DNA of 64,000 bases from Chrysaora quinquecirrha (Eukaryota > Cnidaria > Scyphozoa > Semaeostomeae > Pelagiidae). The stretch covers positions 1-64,000 of the forward strand of contig JACTAT010000016.1 of the NCBI GenBank assembly GCA_014526335.1, written 5' to 3'. Both the position numbers and the translations under genes were made by a program. Below are positions 24,701-35,705 of this stretch, in pieces (within the stretch, counting starts at the first letter, position 1; each line of letters starts with the position of its first letter). A model generated the notes under the pieces. That model did not search any database, was not told the DNA's origin, and saw only the letters and a list, made by a program, of their open reading frames with translations.

Positions 24701-27021
24701 CTTGCAAACTATCACACCGCAGTTTTCATTGCACACAGAGCATAAGCTGTTATCAGGTATCTGCTGTGACAATATACTTGTATTAAGAACTTCTCCCCTG
24801 ACATTTTCCCATCTTGTTTGTGAAGATTGTGCTCTTTGGTACCAAGTCCGCTTTTTTTTTGCCTTTGCAGTTGTTGATTCAATGGCATCTATGAGTGGGT
24901 CGCAGCTTTGAAGAACATCATATAAATCTAATTGGTAAAAAAAAAAACAGGCAAAGTTGTTTAATATATGAAATGCGAACTGTGTTCCACAAAATTTACA
25001 AAATAAGATGTGTGAGGTAGTTCAAAAAGAATGCAAGTTTAGAGTCCATTGGTCTGAAAAATGACAAAAAACATTTTATCTGAAAAACATCAACATTGGT
25101 CTTTGCCTTCGGGGCTTAAAAAATTAAAATTGACAAAAGGCCAGAGAAAATCCAACAATCATACCAAACTTAAGTTTGGATATGCATGATTCAACTAATA
25201 TATAAATCTTTTCATTATTGTGTGAAATGAAAAGCACTCAAAGTAATAATCTATAAGTATCTTAGAAAGAAGAGGTATTATTCAAGCAATCAAAAAAACA
25301 CAAACCATTTTCATCATCATCAGACTCAGTATTATCAAATGAGAACATCTCAGTGTCAGCGAATCAGGTTGGTCTGAAGCTTCACAATATAGACTATCTA
25401 TAAAAGGACCATAAGCTTTTTCTTGACAAGATCATGAATATGCAACTTTGTTAAACAGTGTTGAAGGTGAATTTGTTTAATGGCTATGACATTTCTTGAT
25501 GACTGTTATTTGTAAAAAGCTGCCAAACTGAAAAATTGTTGGTCCTCTTCATTTCTTATCCAGACCCCCAAACACCCCTCCCTCAAGAATGCATTGTTTA
25601 TTTGTTTATCAATGGTTTTTATTGTTTATAAAAATAGTGAAATTGAGTTTCCTGAAGTTTCCTTGAAGTTTCCTACATCTATATATCAAATAGGCAGAAA
25701 TATTGGCAAGCCCTGCTTCTTTCAGATAGAGATAGAGGAATAAAGTGAGTTACCATTATCTTGACTTCTACAGCCATCCTGACTTTTCTCAATCCTCCAG
25801 TCACAATTTTTCTTGGGCAATGGACTTTTCGCCTGCCTGTGTTTGCATCAACAGACCCATAATGGAAAACATGCTTTTATACTGCTTCCTCTGAGATTGA
25901 GTTGAGCTTTTACTTTTGCAGTTGACTCGTAACTTTTGGTCAAATAATCAAGCTGCTGCAGAATCTCATCAACTGTGCCACTCTCTTTCACTTTGGACTT
26001 TGATGCTAAAAGAAAGTTTAAGAATGATTGGAAATAGAATATATATCAAGGAACAAGCAATTTTACATGAAAAATTCAAACAAAAGTATTGTTGTTTATA
26101 AAGAAAGGAGTGGGGCCCAGGGGTTCTCCTATATATTTAGAATAAACATGCACAGGTTAAAAATAATTTTGTCACAGTTTCTGAATTTTTGCCAGTTAAA
26201 CATACGGAACCCTTTTTGTCTCAGGCAGTAGCTAGCTTCTATGTATGAGAGTTCTTATGATAATTTCTCAAGTAGCTGCCTAAATATTAGCATATTAGCT
26301 ACGTAATTAAGCTACTAATACACATTTTTGTTTATGAGAACACCTGGCTACGATTTCAGCCTGCCTGTTTCCTAACTTCGAAGCGATTTTCACTAAGCGG
26401 GCACCTCAAGAAACATGTTGAAAATGCCTTTCCAGGGAAGAGCTTTGCCCTGGTGAATTTCGCTTTGCGTATCTCAAATAGTTTCAGAGATAGCAAAAAG
26501 TTTGACCAAACTTCAGCCTGCTAATACTTATAAAGGCTGTTCTTAAAATTATAAAAAACGCAAAAATATAAATTCTGAATAATATACTATAAATACTTAG
26601 CAAGACTGTGATTGTGACACCTGCATCTTTGTAAATGGCTGGAAAATAAATCATGTTTCCTGACCCAAGAAACAACTTTGCTCAAATTCGATACTGAAAA
26701 AAGTAGCCTGAACAACTGTCCTGAATATTATACCTTCTTATGATGTAAATCGTAGACTACCTAAAAAATGAATTTTGGAGTCTCCCCGCCCAATTTACCA
26801 ACATTTTTGGAGTCCCCATTCAGGACTTTGCTGCTGTTTTAGTTTAGTAAATCAAAAAAGAATCTATTCATAATAGGGGATACAATATTAAGTGAGAGTG
26901 AAAGTGACTATTCTCGATTAAGATGTCTCAAACTCAAACCTGAAGAATCCCTCTTCCTTGTTGGTTTTTCCTTCCCCTGCTGCCGCCCTGCACCTTGAGA
27001 TTTAGGGTCCTTGTCTGCCAT
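15790..27021 (-). pseudogene. KDZ-transposase-type gene with C-terminal cysteine-peptidase-like domain (interrupted)
   Basis: Exons, 5' to 3': 27021-26940 (ATG), 26005-25754, 25397-25306, 24927-24673, 24179-24072, 23644-23403, 22815-22637, 22166-22064, 21372-21046, 20152-20035, 19762-19671, 19335-19215, 18920-18552, 18268-18071, 17668-17510, 17213-17170, 16720-15790; about 1200 codons. Phases match at nearly all junctions. KDZ hallmarks in order are: Cys-rich modules (SLCSVCNENCGVIVCKQC; THCDNCC), FDLCKFTIECLQCGY plus HFWPGTVD, TCPSCHVNQHAAIFDGN, DVACRYWKWL then GMFHVKGHPPAC, GSGYTIGEEDEQIFSYLS, REESITEFAMFWNRRK, and coiled-coil exons. The final exon has GRNGSNACIFINLLFA and later FFFDSHQHNSEG, like the Cys and Asp-x-His elements of a papain-fold peptidase. 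Breaks: in-frame TGA at 18646-18648; frame slip near 25370; extra base in the T6 run 16236-16241. A second TGA near 25843 may lie in a roughly 80-nt intron. The donor at 24672 is weak. Confidence 0.72.
20264..20860. mobile_element. Long-TIR element (about 600 bp) in a KDZ-gene intron
   Basis: The left end (atttaagtcatcagaaatta, 20264 onward) is the inverted copy of the right end finishing at 20860. Arms of about 115 bp pair as far as the shared gaacaaggccgtcctga segment. The interior of roughly 370 bp has an open frame on + but no recognised protein. It lies wholly between two exons (21046 and 20152). Confidence 0.7.
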
Positions 27022-27409
27022 AACAAAACCTCATTTGTTGCATTTTCTAGTTGTAAGCCTGTGCTCTTTGAGGCTCGAGTTGCAGTTTGAGGATTACTGT
27101 GTGATATTTCTTGCTTTGGTATACTACAATACAATTCAGATTACAAATAGAACGAAACTAGCTACCTCGAAACTTTATAAGAATCATGATGACACAGCAC
27201 TCTGCTTAGGCTAAGGGTATGGCGTCCACAAGCCCACAAGCCCAAGAAGGCCCTTGCGGCCTCTGCCGTAACCTTTACCCGTAGCCTCTGCCTGGCCTCA
27301 GTTTTAACAATGGATAAAATGCAGATATAAATTACACCACATGTAATTTACATGGGAAAGTTACAATTTACACTTAGTGTAAATTATAGATGTGAGGCCA
27401 TGTTGTGAC

Positions 27410-28649
27410 CGAGAGGAGTCAAGGGAGTGAAAGGAGAAAAGGGGATAGAGGAATAAGTGGGAAATCCATTGAAAAGCCGAAGATTATTAGCAACTTTGAA
27501 AACGTTATCAAAGTTCATGAATCAGGAAATCTTACTTGGTATTGTGAAGCAACTGGAAATCCACAGCCAAATATAAAATGGGAATTACCATTCAAGAAAG
27601 CTAACAACAAATACATATTTCACGGAAAGGGTGGTTTGGAAGTTACAAATATACACAGATCTGACAGTGGTGTCATTCGATGTATTGCAGAAAACATTTT
27701 AGGTAAAGACATTGGTGAAACAAGACTTGATGTTCAATTCAAGCCTCGTGTTTATCTTCCAATGAAAGTGGCAACAACAAATGTTGGCTTAAAGTTCGAA
27801 GTTGCTTGCAATGTCAGTGGTAATCCGAGACCTGATGTAACTTGGAGGAAAGCACTGGGCGTAATCCGTGGTCGCCAGATCATTTCGAGGGATGGAAGTT
27901 CACTGAAGTTACAATTACCGCGACCTGATATTGTTGACACGGGGGCTTATATCTGCTCCGCAAGAAATGAAATTGGCTCCTCAACGGAATCAATTTTGAT
28001 ACAAGTGATGCCACAAGAAAACTGCTCCAAGATGAAGAAAACTGGAAGTGTCAAGAATGGAGTCTATGCAGTTCGACCGGACAACGGACAACCTTTTGAT
28101 GTTTACTGTCAACTAGAAACCGATTCTCATGGATGGACAGTGATTCAGAGAAGGTATGATGGCTCTCAAGACTTTTATCGGACATGGAATGATTATAAGC
28201 ATGGATTTGGTGATCCAAGTAAAGAATTTTGGTTGGGAAATGACAAAATTCATCGTTTGACAAAAAAGAAAAATATGATGATCCGTTTTGATCTTGAGGA
28301 CACCAATGGAAACAAAGCGTATGCTGAATATGATTCATTTTACATTGGTGATGAAAAAAACAAGTATCTTGCACATGTTGGAGCATACAGTGGAACTGCA
28401 GGAAACTCTTTTTCAGTAAATGGTCAACGGTTTTCTACAAAAGATAGGGATAATGACATTTCTACATCAAATTGTGCAGTGTCTTATCACGGCGCATGGT
28501 GGTACAGTAAATGCCACGCCTCTAACCTCAACGGGAGATATCTCAATGGAAATCACAAATCATTTGCAAATGGAGTTAATTGGTATGCCTGGAAAGGACA
28601 CCATTATTCACTAAAAAAGACCGAAATGAAAATAAGAGAAAAGGCTTAA
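27410..28649 (+). CDS. Intronless CniFL-like copy: (collagen)-Ig-Ig-fibrinogen
   Basis: One uninterrupted frame with, in order: a short Gly-x-y remnant (GDRGISGKS), Ig domain 1 (cysteines in TWYCEATGNPQP and SGVIRCIAEN), Ig domain 2 (FEVACNVSGNPRPDVTW, TGAYICSARNEIG), then a fibrinogen C-terminal domain (VYAVRPDNGQPFDVYC, GWTVIQRRYDGSQDFYRTW, EFWLGNDKIHRLT, CAVSYHGAWWYSKCH). This order is that of cnidarian ficolin-like proteins, thought to be secreted pattern-recognition lectins. There is no signal peptide. In the next frame the 5' end reads PRGVKGVKGEKG, a collagen repeat, joined to GDRGISGK only by a one-base slip in the G run near 27441. The copy is therefore 5'-truncated and frame-broken at the collagen stalk. 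Lack of introns over about 400 codons suggests a retrocopy, or a large 3' exon of a gene whose upstream exons are lost. No clear poly(A) tail follows. Confidence 0.7.
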
Positions 28650-28721
28650 GTGCCATAAGCCAGCTAACAAACTTTTTTGTATATAAAAGCTTTGTGTAAG
28701 TGAGTGTACATTAACCTTATT

Positions 28722-29177
28722 ATTGCGATAAACAGCGGAATCATTTTCGGGCGTACTAAAAAGCTTTTTTGAACATCAGAAACAAACCGAAACAATGAAC
28801 TAAGGCGGATTTTATAACAAGATGCGGCTCGAAATGCACCAATCGGAAAGAGAAGCTGAGTTGGCATTGTGTTTTAAACACCAATCAGTTGGTTGGACAC
28901 AGCGGGATGACGGATAGAATCATTTGAATCAACCACTTACTTGAACTCTTCAAATCATTCTATCGGTCTTCACGCTGTCTCCAACCAGCTGATTGGTGTT
29001 GAAAACACAATGCCAACTCATCTTCTCTTTCCGACAGGTGCATTTCGAGCCGCATCTTGGTATAAATTCCGCCTTAGTTCATTGTTTTGGTCTATTACTG
29101 ACGTTCATACTTTGAGGAGTGTCCAACAAAAAAAGCTTTTAAGTATGCCCGAAAATGATTCCGCTGTTTGTCGCAAT
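28722..29177. repeat. Inverted-repeat element (family of the 58735 and 61436 copies)
   Basis: 28722-28920 and 28950-29177 are inverted copies (left attgcgataaacagcggaat; right attccgctgtttgtcgcaat, with one mismatch). Shared internal words include acaccaatcag and ttggcattgtgtttt. The turn-around is about 30 bp of ttgaatcaacc-type sequence. It follows the CniFL-like copy directly. Confidence 0.75.
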
Positions 29178-29462
29178 TTTGAAGTTTTTACAGCTCAAAG
29201 ATTATTCACCTTATTAGTCACTAACGAGGTTCAAGTTCTCGTTGCTTGAATGAAATTATTAATTCTTATCATTGTAAGATGCGTATGATCAGCGAATACC
29301 TATATGTTGCTGTTCCTACCGCTTCGGCTTACTGACCACTGTTCCACTACTGAACTGAACTGGGAAAGCACTGACTTAAAGAAGATCCACTCCAGGGTAT
29401 TGGCTTACTGTAAGCAGAAAGCCAAAGAGGCAACTGTCTAGTTATCCAGAAGCTCAATTGAT

Positions 29463-29735
29463 ATGGCGTCGTCGGGTTCGGACGTATCTGAAGAAGCAGC
29501 AAGCATAAACGAAATTTCTTGGATTGAATTCGAAAAGGTTAACGAAGCAATAGAGAATAAAAGAGATGTGCAAGGGAAAGAAAGACTTGTCGAAGAATCA
29601 ACAAGTGCCTATCTGGCAAAGTTAGGTTTTCTCAATGACATTGTTGCTCTTCAAATGGTTTCAGCAACGCTGAGCAATTCTCTGTTTTCTACCCTATACG
29701 TATATTTTTCCAACGTTAGTTTTCACATTAGCTGA
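29463..29735 (+). CDS. Hypothetical acidic protein, possible first exon
   Basis: The ATG has a fair context (gatATGGCG) and opens [20 protein letters not shown], continuing as a Glu/Lys-rich, helix-prone sequence for about 70 codons before a less protein-like hydrophobic tail. It looks like the 5' coding exon of a gene whose remaining exons I cannot find; the large palindrome begins 190 bp downstream. No family is recognised. Confidence 0.3.
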   Translation: MASSGSDVSEEAASINEISWIEFEKVNEAIENKRDVQGKERLVEESTSAYLAKLGFLNDIVALQMVSATLSNSLFSTLYVYFSNVSFHIS

Positions 29736-29926
29736 AAATGGTGGATTGAACCAAATTATTTTTCTTTTTCTCTTTTTATTGTTCTTTGCTTGATAGATGT
29801 GGTCACTGACTTTAGTGCTGCATTAAAGTTTTTCTGAAATCCACTTTTTTTGAGCGCTGTTTCATACGAGGGTATTTCTTTGGCATATGTGTCTCTATGT
29901 GAACACAGGTCTGAGATTCGGCGGTA

Positions 29927-30998
29927 CACTACCGTTCGAAAAGTTTGGAAACGGTCGCTTAAAATGGCCGCCAACAGCGGCCAAGGGCCTAATCCAAGAA
30001 ATTTTCATTTTAAAAGTCAGAGGTCATGCGGCCATTATCTTGCTAAGTTTCGGCGGGAAAATGTTCGTCACTGCACTCGCCATCATTTTAAATCGAAAGG
30101 AGAAGATTATTTCGATGGTATAATAGAAAAGTACACAAAAACTGAGAAGCTTTGCCTTCAAAAACCAAGAAAAAGATTTTTAGGACTACTGATCTGAAAT
30201 TATGGGAAAGAGAGGGGTTTCGTTACTCCAAGATGGAAAATTTTGCAGTTATTTGAAGCCCAGTTGTTTTAGCTTTTCCGTTGTAGTAAAAGTTTTCTTG
30301 AAATATCGATTTTTACAAAGTTAATCAGGGTTAAAGTTTTCTAAACATTTTTCAGGTGAGCCATTTTTAAAGGGTCTTTTTCAACAACAAATGTTTTGTC
30401 AGGTATTAGACTAAAAAAGAGGCAAGATCAAAACAATTCAAACACATATTCGAAAACTAGAATAAATGAGCAGTACTTTATCAAAATTTTAGAGTTATCA
30501 GTCATTTTACGAGGGAGCAGAACGATATTTGAAAAACCACACTCTTCTGTCATGTTATAAGTTCACTCACCTGAAAAATGTTTAGAAAACTTTAACCCTG
30601 ATTAACTTTGTAAAAATCGATATTTCAGGAAAACTTTTACTACAACGGAAAAGCTAAAACAACTGGGCTTCAAATAACTGCAAAATTTTCCATCTTGGAG
30701 TAACGAAACCCCTCTCTTTCCCATAATTTCAGATCAGTAGTCCTAAAAATCTTTTCCTTGGTTTTTGAAGGCAAAGCTTCTCAGTTTTTGTGTATTTTTC
30801 TATTATACCATCGAAATAATCTTCTCCTTTCGATTTAAAATGATGGCGAGTGCAGTGACGAACATTTTCCCGCCGAAACTTAGCAAGATAATGGCCGCAT
30901 GACCTCTGACTGTTAAAATGAAAATTTCTTGGATTAGGCCCTTGGCCGCTGTTGGCGGCCATTTTTAAGCGACCGTTTCCAAACTTTTCGAACGGTAG
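29927..30998. repeat. Large palindrome: two near-identical arms of about 430 bp
   Basis: 29927-30358 is almost base-for-base the reverse complement of 30566-30998. The two strands encode the same 77-residue frame with one difference in the part compared (FHFKSQRS versus FHFNSQRS). The arms are separated by about 200 bp of unrelated sequence. The outer tips read actaccgttcgaaaagtttg and its complement. The near-perfect match implies recent origin or gene conversion. A transcript would form a stable double-stranded RNA. Confidence 0.85.
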
Positions 30999-31084
30999 TA
31001 TTGTACGATTGATCGTTCTTTAACGTTCGATCGATTTGTAATCGTTAACATCTGTGGTTGCTAATTTTGTTATTATGCCTGATG

Positions 31085-31205
31085 ATTGATATAACCATGA
31101 AGCTCAGAGTCGCTTAATAAATAGTCTTCAATTTGCAGAAGAAAAACGACAACTTTTATTTTCGAACAAGATATGTTTCGGATTACTCAATCCATCTTCA
31201 GTTAA
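31085..31205 (-). mobile_element. Penelope-like element tail with hammerhead-like core
   Basis: On the minus strand, ctgaagatggattgagtaat followed by ccgaaacatatc and then a gaaaataaaagttgtcg-type tail is the 3' signature seen in invertebrate Penelope-like elements: gatga/gaaga box, short stem-loop, cgaaac box. No coding sequence is attached here. Confidence 0.5.
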
Positions 31206-31215
31206 TGAGAAATTA

Positions 31216-31950
31216 GAATAAAAACGTTGCATTTATTACAAAGCTAGGTAGCACTAATAATTTAAAGAGGCAATTGGCCTCAACTGGTCAATTTTTGTAC
31301 GAATTAACACTTTCTGTAACCTATCACAGCTCCAGAAAATCCTTAATGACATGAAATGTGCGTCGAGTTTGTGCACGTCCTGTATTTATCAATGTATTTC
31401 ATTACAGCACATTTTTATGAACATGAAAAATTAAAGTTCCTACTTTTACCCACAAGAGTGTTTATATATGTTAGCATTATGACAAAATTTTATATGTGTT
31501 AGTATTATGGCAACATAGTAAGTACTACATAGTAAGTAACTAAATAGTGCATTGTGTATATAGTAAGTATTATGACAACATTTTATTGGCCTTGAAGCTA
31601 CGGTTTTGTAATAAAAACAATTTCTAAAGCGGGGTTCCTTTTTTCTGGAACACCGTGTGAACACCGTACATACAACTATATCTCCATAGAAACACACAAA
31701 AAGCATGTTTACAAGAATGTCCCTCCAGGGAGGGAATAATTCATACAAACGTGGATAACTACATTTATTTTCTAATCCATCACTGCGTGATGAAACGATA
31801 ATAAATATTTTATCCTACAATCTCTGAAGAACAGGAAGCACGAATACAACATATTAGGATGTGCGGTATGATATGCGGTATGATATACACAGCTAAGATC
31901 ACCAAAGAAAGTGAGTAAGTGGGATTATGCGTACAAAAATCGAACGATAA
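31216..31950. other. Intergenic, no gene seen
   Basis: AT-rich DNA with short internal duplications (agtattatg.caacat, near 31500 and 31566; gatatgcggtatgatat near 31870). No supported frame. Confidence 0.4.
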
Positions 31951-33246
31951 TCATAACCCCAGTTTCAGAGGAACCGACAATAAACTTTTTAAATTGTCCT
32001 TAATATACTCAACTTTTGCGTTTTCAGACTTCCATCATCCATGACGTTTTAAGAGACGATCTTTGATGCCAGCATCAGCAGCTGCAGTTGCACCTCCTGA
32101 TCTAAGGCTAAGACCGAATTTTTTTATTATCAAGGCCTATCCTTTCAAAAGCATCAAGAAATATGATATTGACTTATGTGAACGCAACTTATAATTTGAT
32201 GTTTCCTTTCATAAGACACAGCTCTGAAAATACATCCCTCTGATAAATATTTGATACTTGCCATAGCTATATATTCTTTCAATACAGATAAAAGGCAGGA
32301 TCGGTCACAGTCATCATCAAGTTAAAGTTATTATAATCCTAGCAGTTTATTATGCTGATGCCAGCTAACTCTGCTATACAAACTGAATCACTGGAAAAAT
32401 ACAATCTCGTTTTGCGTTTTAAGTGAAATGCATTTCAAAGTAGTAGCGAAACGCATTCCTTTTCAATCGGACTCTTTTGCATAGAGGTCACTTCCACATG
32501 CGACACCGGCCATTCACACCATAGTTCACATGCGTGCATGAATGAAACCTGATTTTGTCAATGAGATGAAGTATTGTTTTTCAAATCATAAAATCGGCCG
32601 ACACTAGCCAACTATTTTCATTTACCGAATAACTTTTTACCTTAAGGGGTTCTGGAACGAATATCACCTTCTTTGAAAGCCTTTTAGTATTTTGGATCCA
32701 AAAAGCTTTTTCATTATAGACTCCAGCGAGCTATGAAAGATATCATCCCATTCTTTTCGACTTTATATAAACATGAAAACACGTTTTGTCATAAGTTTTG
32801 CAACATTTCCTATCCCAAAATGACATTGACAAACTTTCCCTGAAACAGAGCACAGAGCTCTTGCAGGCACTGCGAATTCACAATCTCTTATACTATTTAA
32901 TGATAGAAACAACTGATTAAATTCTTTGTTCAGGAATACTTTAGGATCCTTCACTTGCAATTAAAAACGAAAACTAACCATTCACAGGAGCATTTCAATA
33001 CCCAAGATTTTGAACGTCCTTTAACCTTCTGTCATTTTGCTTCTTAATTGCCCTTTATTCGGCTTATCTGATTCTCCGTTCATCCTCCGAGTCTGAGGCT
33101 GTGTTGTGATACTCGTCAACCAGACCCCATTCAGCCTCTGAAGAAACTGCTAAGCTAATAAATTTATTTCTATATGTCAATTCTTTAAAAGCATGCTTGA
33201 TACTTTTGGACAGTGAAGAGCGGTCTACAGACGACAGAGAATCTGC
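31951..33246 (-). pseudogene. Decayed tyrosine-recombinase mobile element (DIRS/Crypton-like)
   Basis: The 3' part (32160-31951) reads LDAFERIGLDNKK, FGLSLRSGGATAAADAGIKD, RLLKRHG, stop, WKSENAKVEYIKDN, ending LKLGL*. This is the box with the catalytic Arg of tyrosine recombinases and the RHGxWxSxxA region common in cnidarian recombinase elements. It carries a one-base insertion in an A-run near 32128 and a TGA where Arg (CGA) is expected. The 5' part (33246-33000) reads SSEAEWGLVDEY, SDSEDERRIR, stop, AE, stop, RAIKKQNDRR, the acidic/basic N-terminal region of the same element class. The middle is too degraded to read. Confidence 0.55.
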
Positions 33247-33250
33247 GAAA

Positions 33251-35542
33251 ATTTCAATGACTTGTTAATTAAACTTAAATTGTTCTTTGTTACCTTAAAA
33301 CGGAATTCAGAATTTGATTGACATGCAAAAAACTTTTGAATGTAACCAAGGAGGGCGAAGCGCGGGAGGCGAATCGCCCAGTGGACAGTTTTCTTACCTG
33401 TGATGCAGAGGACTGGGTCGGGGCGGGAAAGCTAGAATAGAAATTGCGAATGGCATCTTGTGTTCTTCGTCTTCTTCGAGGAAAATATAACAACATTACG
33501 AAGGAAAGAAACTCTAACATTTTTGTGGAGGAATTTTCTTTCGTGTAATTAACTGGAGTTTCGGATCTGGCAAAAAGAAGATGAGTGAAAAAACAAAACA
33601 ACTTGCATTATTTTACCAAGGTTGCTTGGCAAGATAAGGCCCATGTCACCTTCTAACGTAGCCATCATTCTTAATCATTAAAGATTTAAAATTCAAATTC
33701 ATGTTACATTAGTTTTTTAATTTAACCTGACACCCGCGATGCGGGTGAACATTAGTACCAGTTTAACCTTGGAAAGACAAGATACCACTCAGCTGCCTTT
33801 TGACTTGATACCATTTAACTTGCAGCCTTCTGAACTTTTGCTAGAGTCCGGGGAGGTTGTGGGATGCCATGGGGAGTCCTCCCCGGACTATTAGTATATA
33901 GGAAGACCCGAATAGACTGTCTCTTTCTGACAACAATATGTCGGTTTTTCATTTTAACGTTCTTTGTTTGTGAGTGTTTTGATTACTGTTTGTATGATAT
34001 CTTTGAAATATAAATACAAAAAGCAACAAGATACGAAATCAAGGCCAGAGAATCCAGGATTCGATTCAGATGTCTTCACCTCTGAATATCCCCCATGATG
34101 GCAAAATATGCCAAGAAAAGCTTAATCACATAGGCAGACCATGCATGAGGTTACATTTTCATGCTTAAAGCGCAAAATTCCTCAACATTCCTGAGAGAAA
34201 ATTGAAAGCCTCCAGTAGCCAAGAGTTTTACCGTAGCTTAGGCCAACATCTCACCATCATACTTAAAGGGCTATTATTCGGATAAATGAAGCTGTACAGT
34301 TGTAAACCTACACAGCAATCAAAAGTAAGAATAATCAACCTAATACAACCAGTAAAAAAACTTACCTATCCAAGATTTAGAGCGGTAACAGTAAAAACAA
34401 AATATCACCCTTCAATTTTACTCGGTCCAAATTTTCACGACACAGCTCGCTTTCGCCTCGAACTGCAATTCGAATTCTGCACCACACATTAGAGACCCAC
34501 TTTTCATTGGTCGTTTCGCCTCCCGCGCTTCGCGCTCCTTGAATGTAACCAAGAATGTCCCATGAGCGGTAGGTTGAACGCGAGGTTTGTAAAACTAGGG
34601 AACGATGAAGGGAGTTGCGAACCAACGTAAACTTTTAATTTTTGGCATCAGAATGAGTGGATCAAAACCAAATCCTGTGCTCTGTTTACCGCGTTATTGT
34701 TTACTTTGTTAAGGTCTTGTTTCTATGACAACCAAGGTTTGAAAGAGAGGTACTTTTCCTTATGGTCGGTTACAGTAATATTTTGGTTAAATAGCGAAGA
34801 AGGTGCTTAAAAATATGAGAACTGTTCAAAATAATTTTTACACCATCTTGCTGAGCATTGAATTCAGTGTGAATTTATCATAAAAAATCTTTGCGTTTCC
34901 GCATGTTAATGCATTTTTCTCTAGTTTTTGTGCTCGAAGGCAGTATTCCCCATAATAGTCGAATTAGGAAGAAATTTGTTCAACACAAGGTCATCCATAT
35001 CGTAAATACGCATTTAATGATATTTATCGTCAGTGAAAATGTTTAAGCATTTTCCAGTCTTATGCCTATCAGAGTTTTGAATTAGCACAGTTTTCTGCTT
35101 TTCTTCCATGAATGGGTGGATAAATTGAAACAGGTCCAAATATTGCACTTTCCGCCTTACGCAATTGAGACGTCACATTCTATTTCTACTGGTTAATCTG
35201 GGACCATCGAACTTTGTGCCAAAGTTGATCAAGGTAGCTAACACGGTTTCCGAGACAATTTTTGAGGCTTTTACCAGTTTTGAGTCGAAAGCCCAGCATG
35301 GACAGGACGGCGAATGTAATAACTGTCATTAGACGAAATGTATTTGAACATATTTCCGCTTTTCCTGGCGATTTAGAAGTTTATCCGTATATGGTTATAG
35401 ATGTTTTCGACGAACGGCTGCGATTATGGAAATGTTTACAGTTTCATGATACATAGTTTTCGATACAAAATTGGTATAAAGCAGCCAAAATGTAGTTAAG
35501 GTTCAAATATTCTATCGATTTTAGCGTTAAGTTCAAGTTTTT
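33251..35542. other. Intergenic, no gene seen; one perfect hairpin
   Basis: No supported exon, although the N-terminal coding exons of WASHC5 would be expected here. A GC-rich motif (ggcgaagcgcgggaggcgaa) occurs at 33354-33373 and inverted (ending in cgcttcgcg) at 34514-34533, each beside a ttgaatgtaaccaag word kept in the same orientation. Confidence 0.45.
33846..33890. other. GC-rich hairpin, 12-bp perfect stem
   Basis: agtccggggagg ... cctccccggact pair perfectly around a loop of about 20 bases. No U-tract or gene is next to it, so its role is unknown. Confidence 0.6.
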
Positions 35543-35705
35543 ACCAGGGCTTTCACCAGTAGGATGAAAAGTTTCACCCCCTGTCAATTTTCACGATCAA
35601 AGCCCTTATAAAATTGGGAACTTTGAGCGCATGTAAGATGAATAGCACAATCGCTAGGACAGTGAAAATTTGCACCTAGACTAAGTTTTAGATGCTTTAT
35701 ACGCT
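35543..35705. repeat. Half copy of a palindromic MITE (CTAAGTTTTA family)
   Basis: It shares cagggctttcacc, aaaagtttcacc, aaagcccttataaaattggg, gctaggacagtgaaa and ctaagttttagatgctttat with the full palindrome at 56165-56425. It lies just upstream of the WASHC5 fragment. Confidence 0.6.

Noticed and set aside
33395..33601. Possible minus-strand exon (RRRRRTQDAIRNFY) with a gtaaga donor
   Set aside because: Its phase does not join the 33246 segment of the recombinase relic, and no homologue is recognised.
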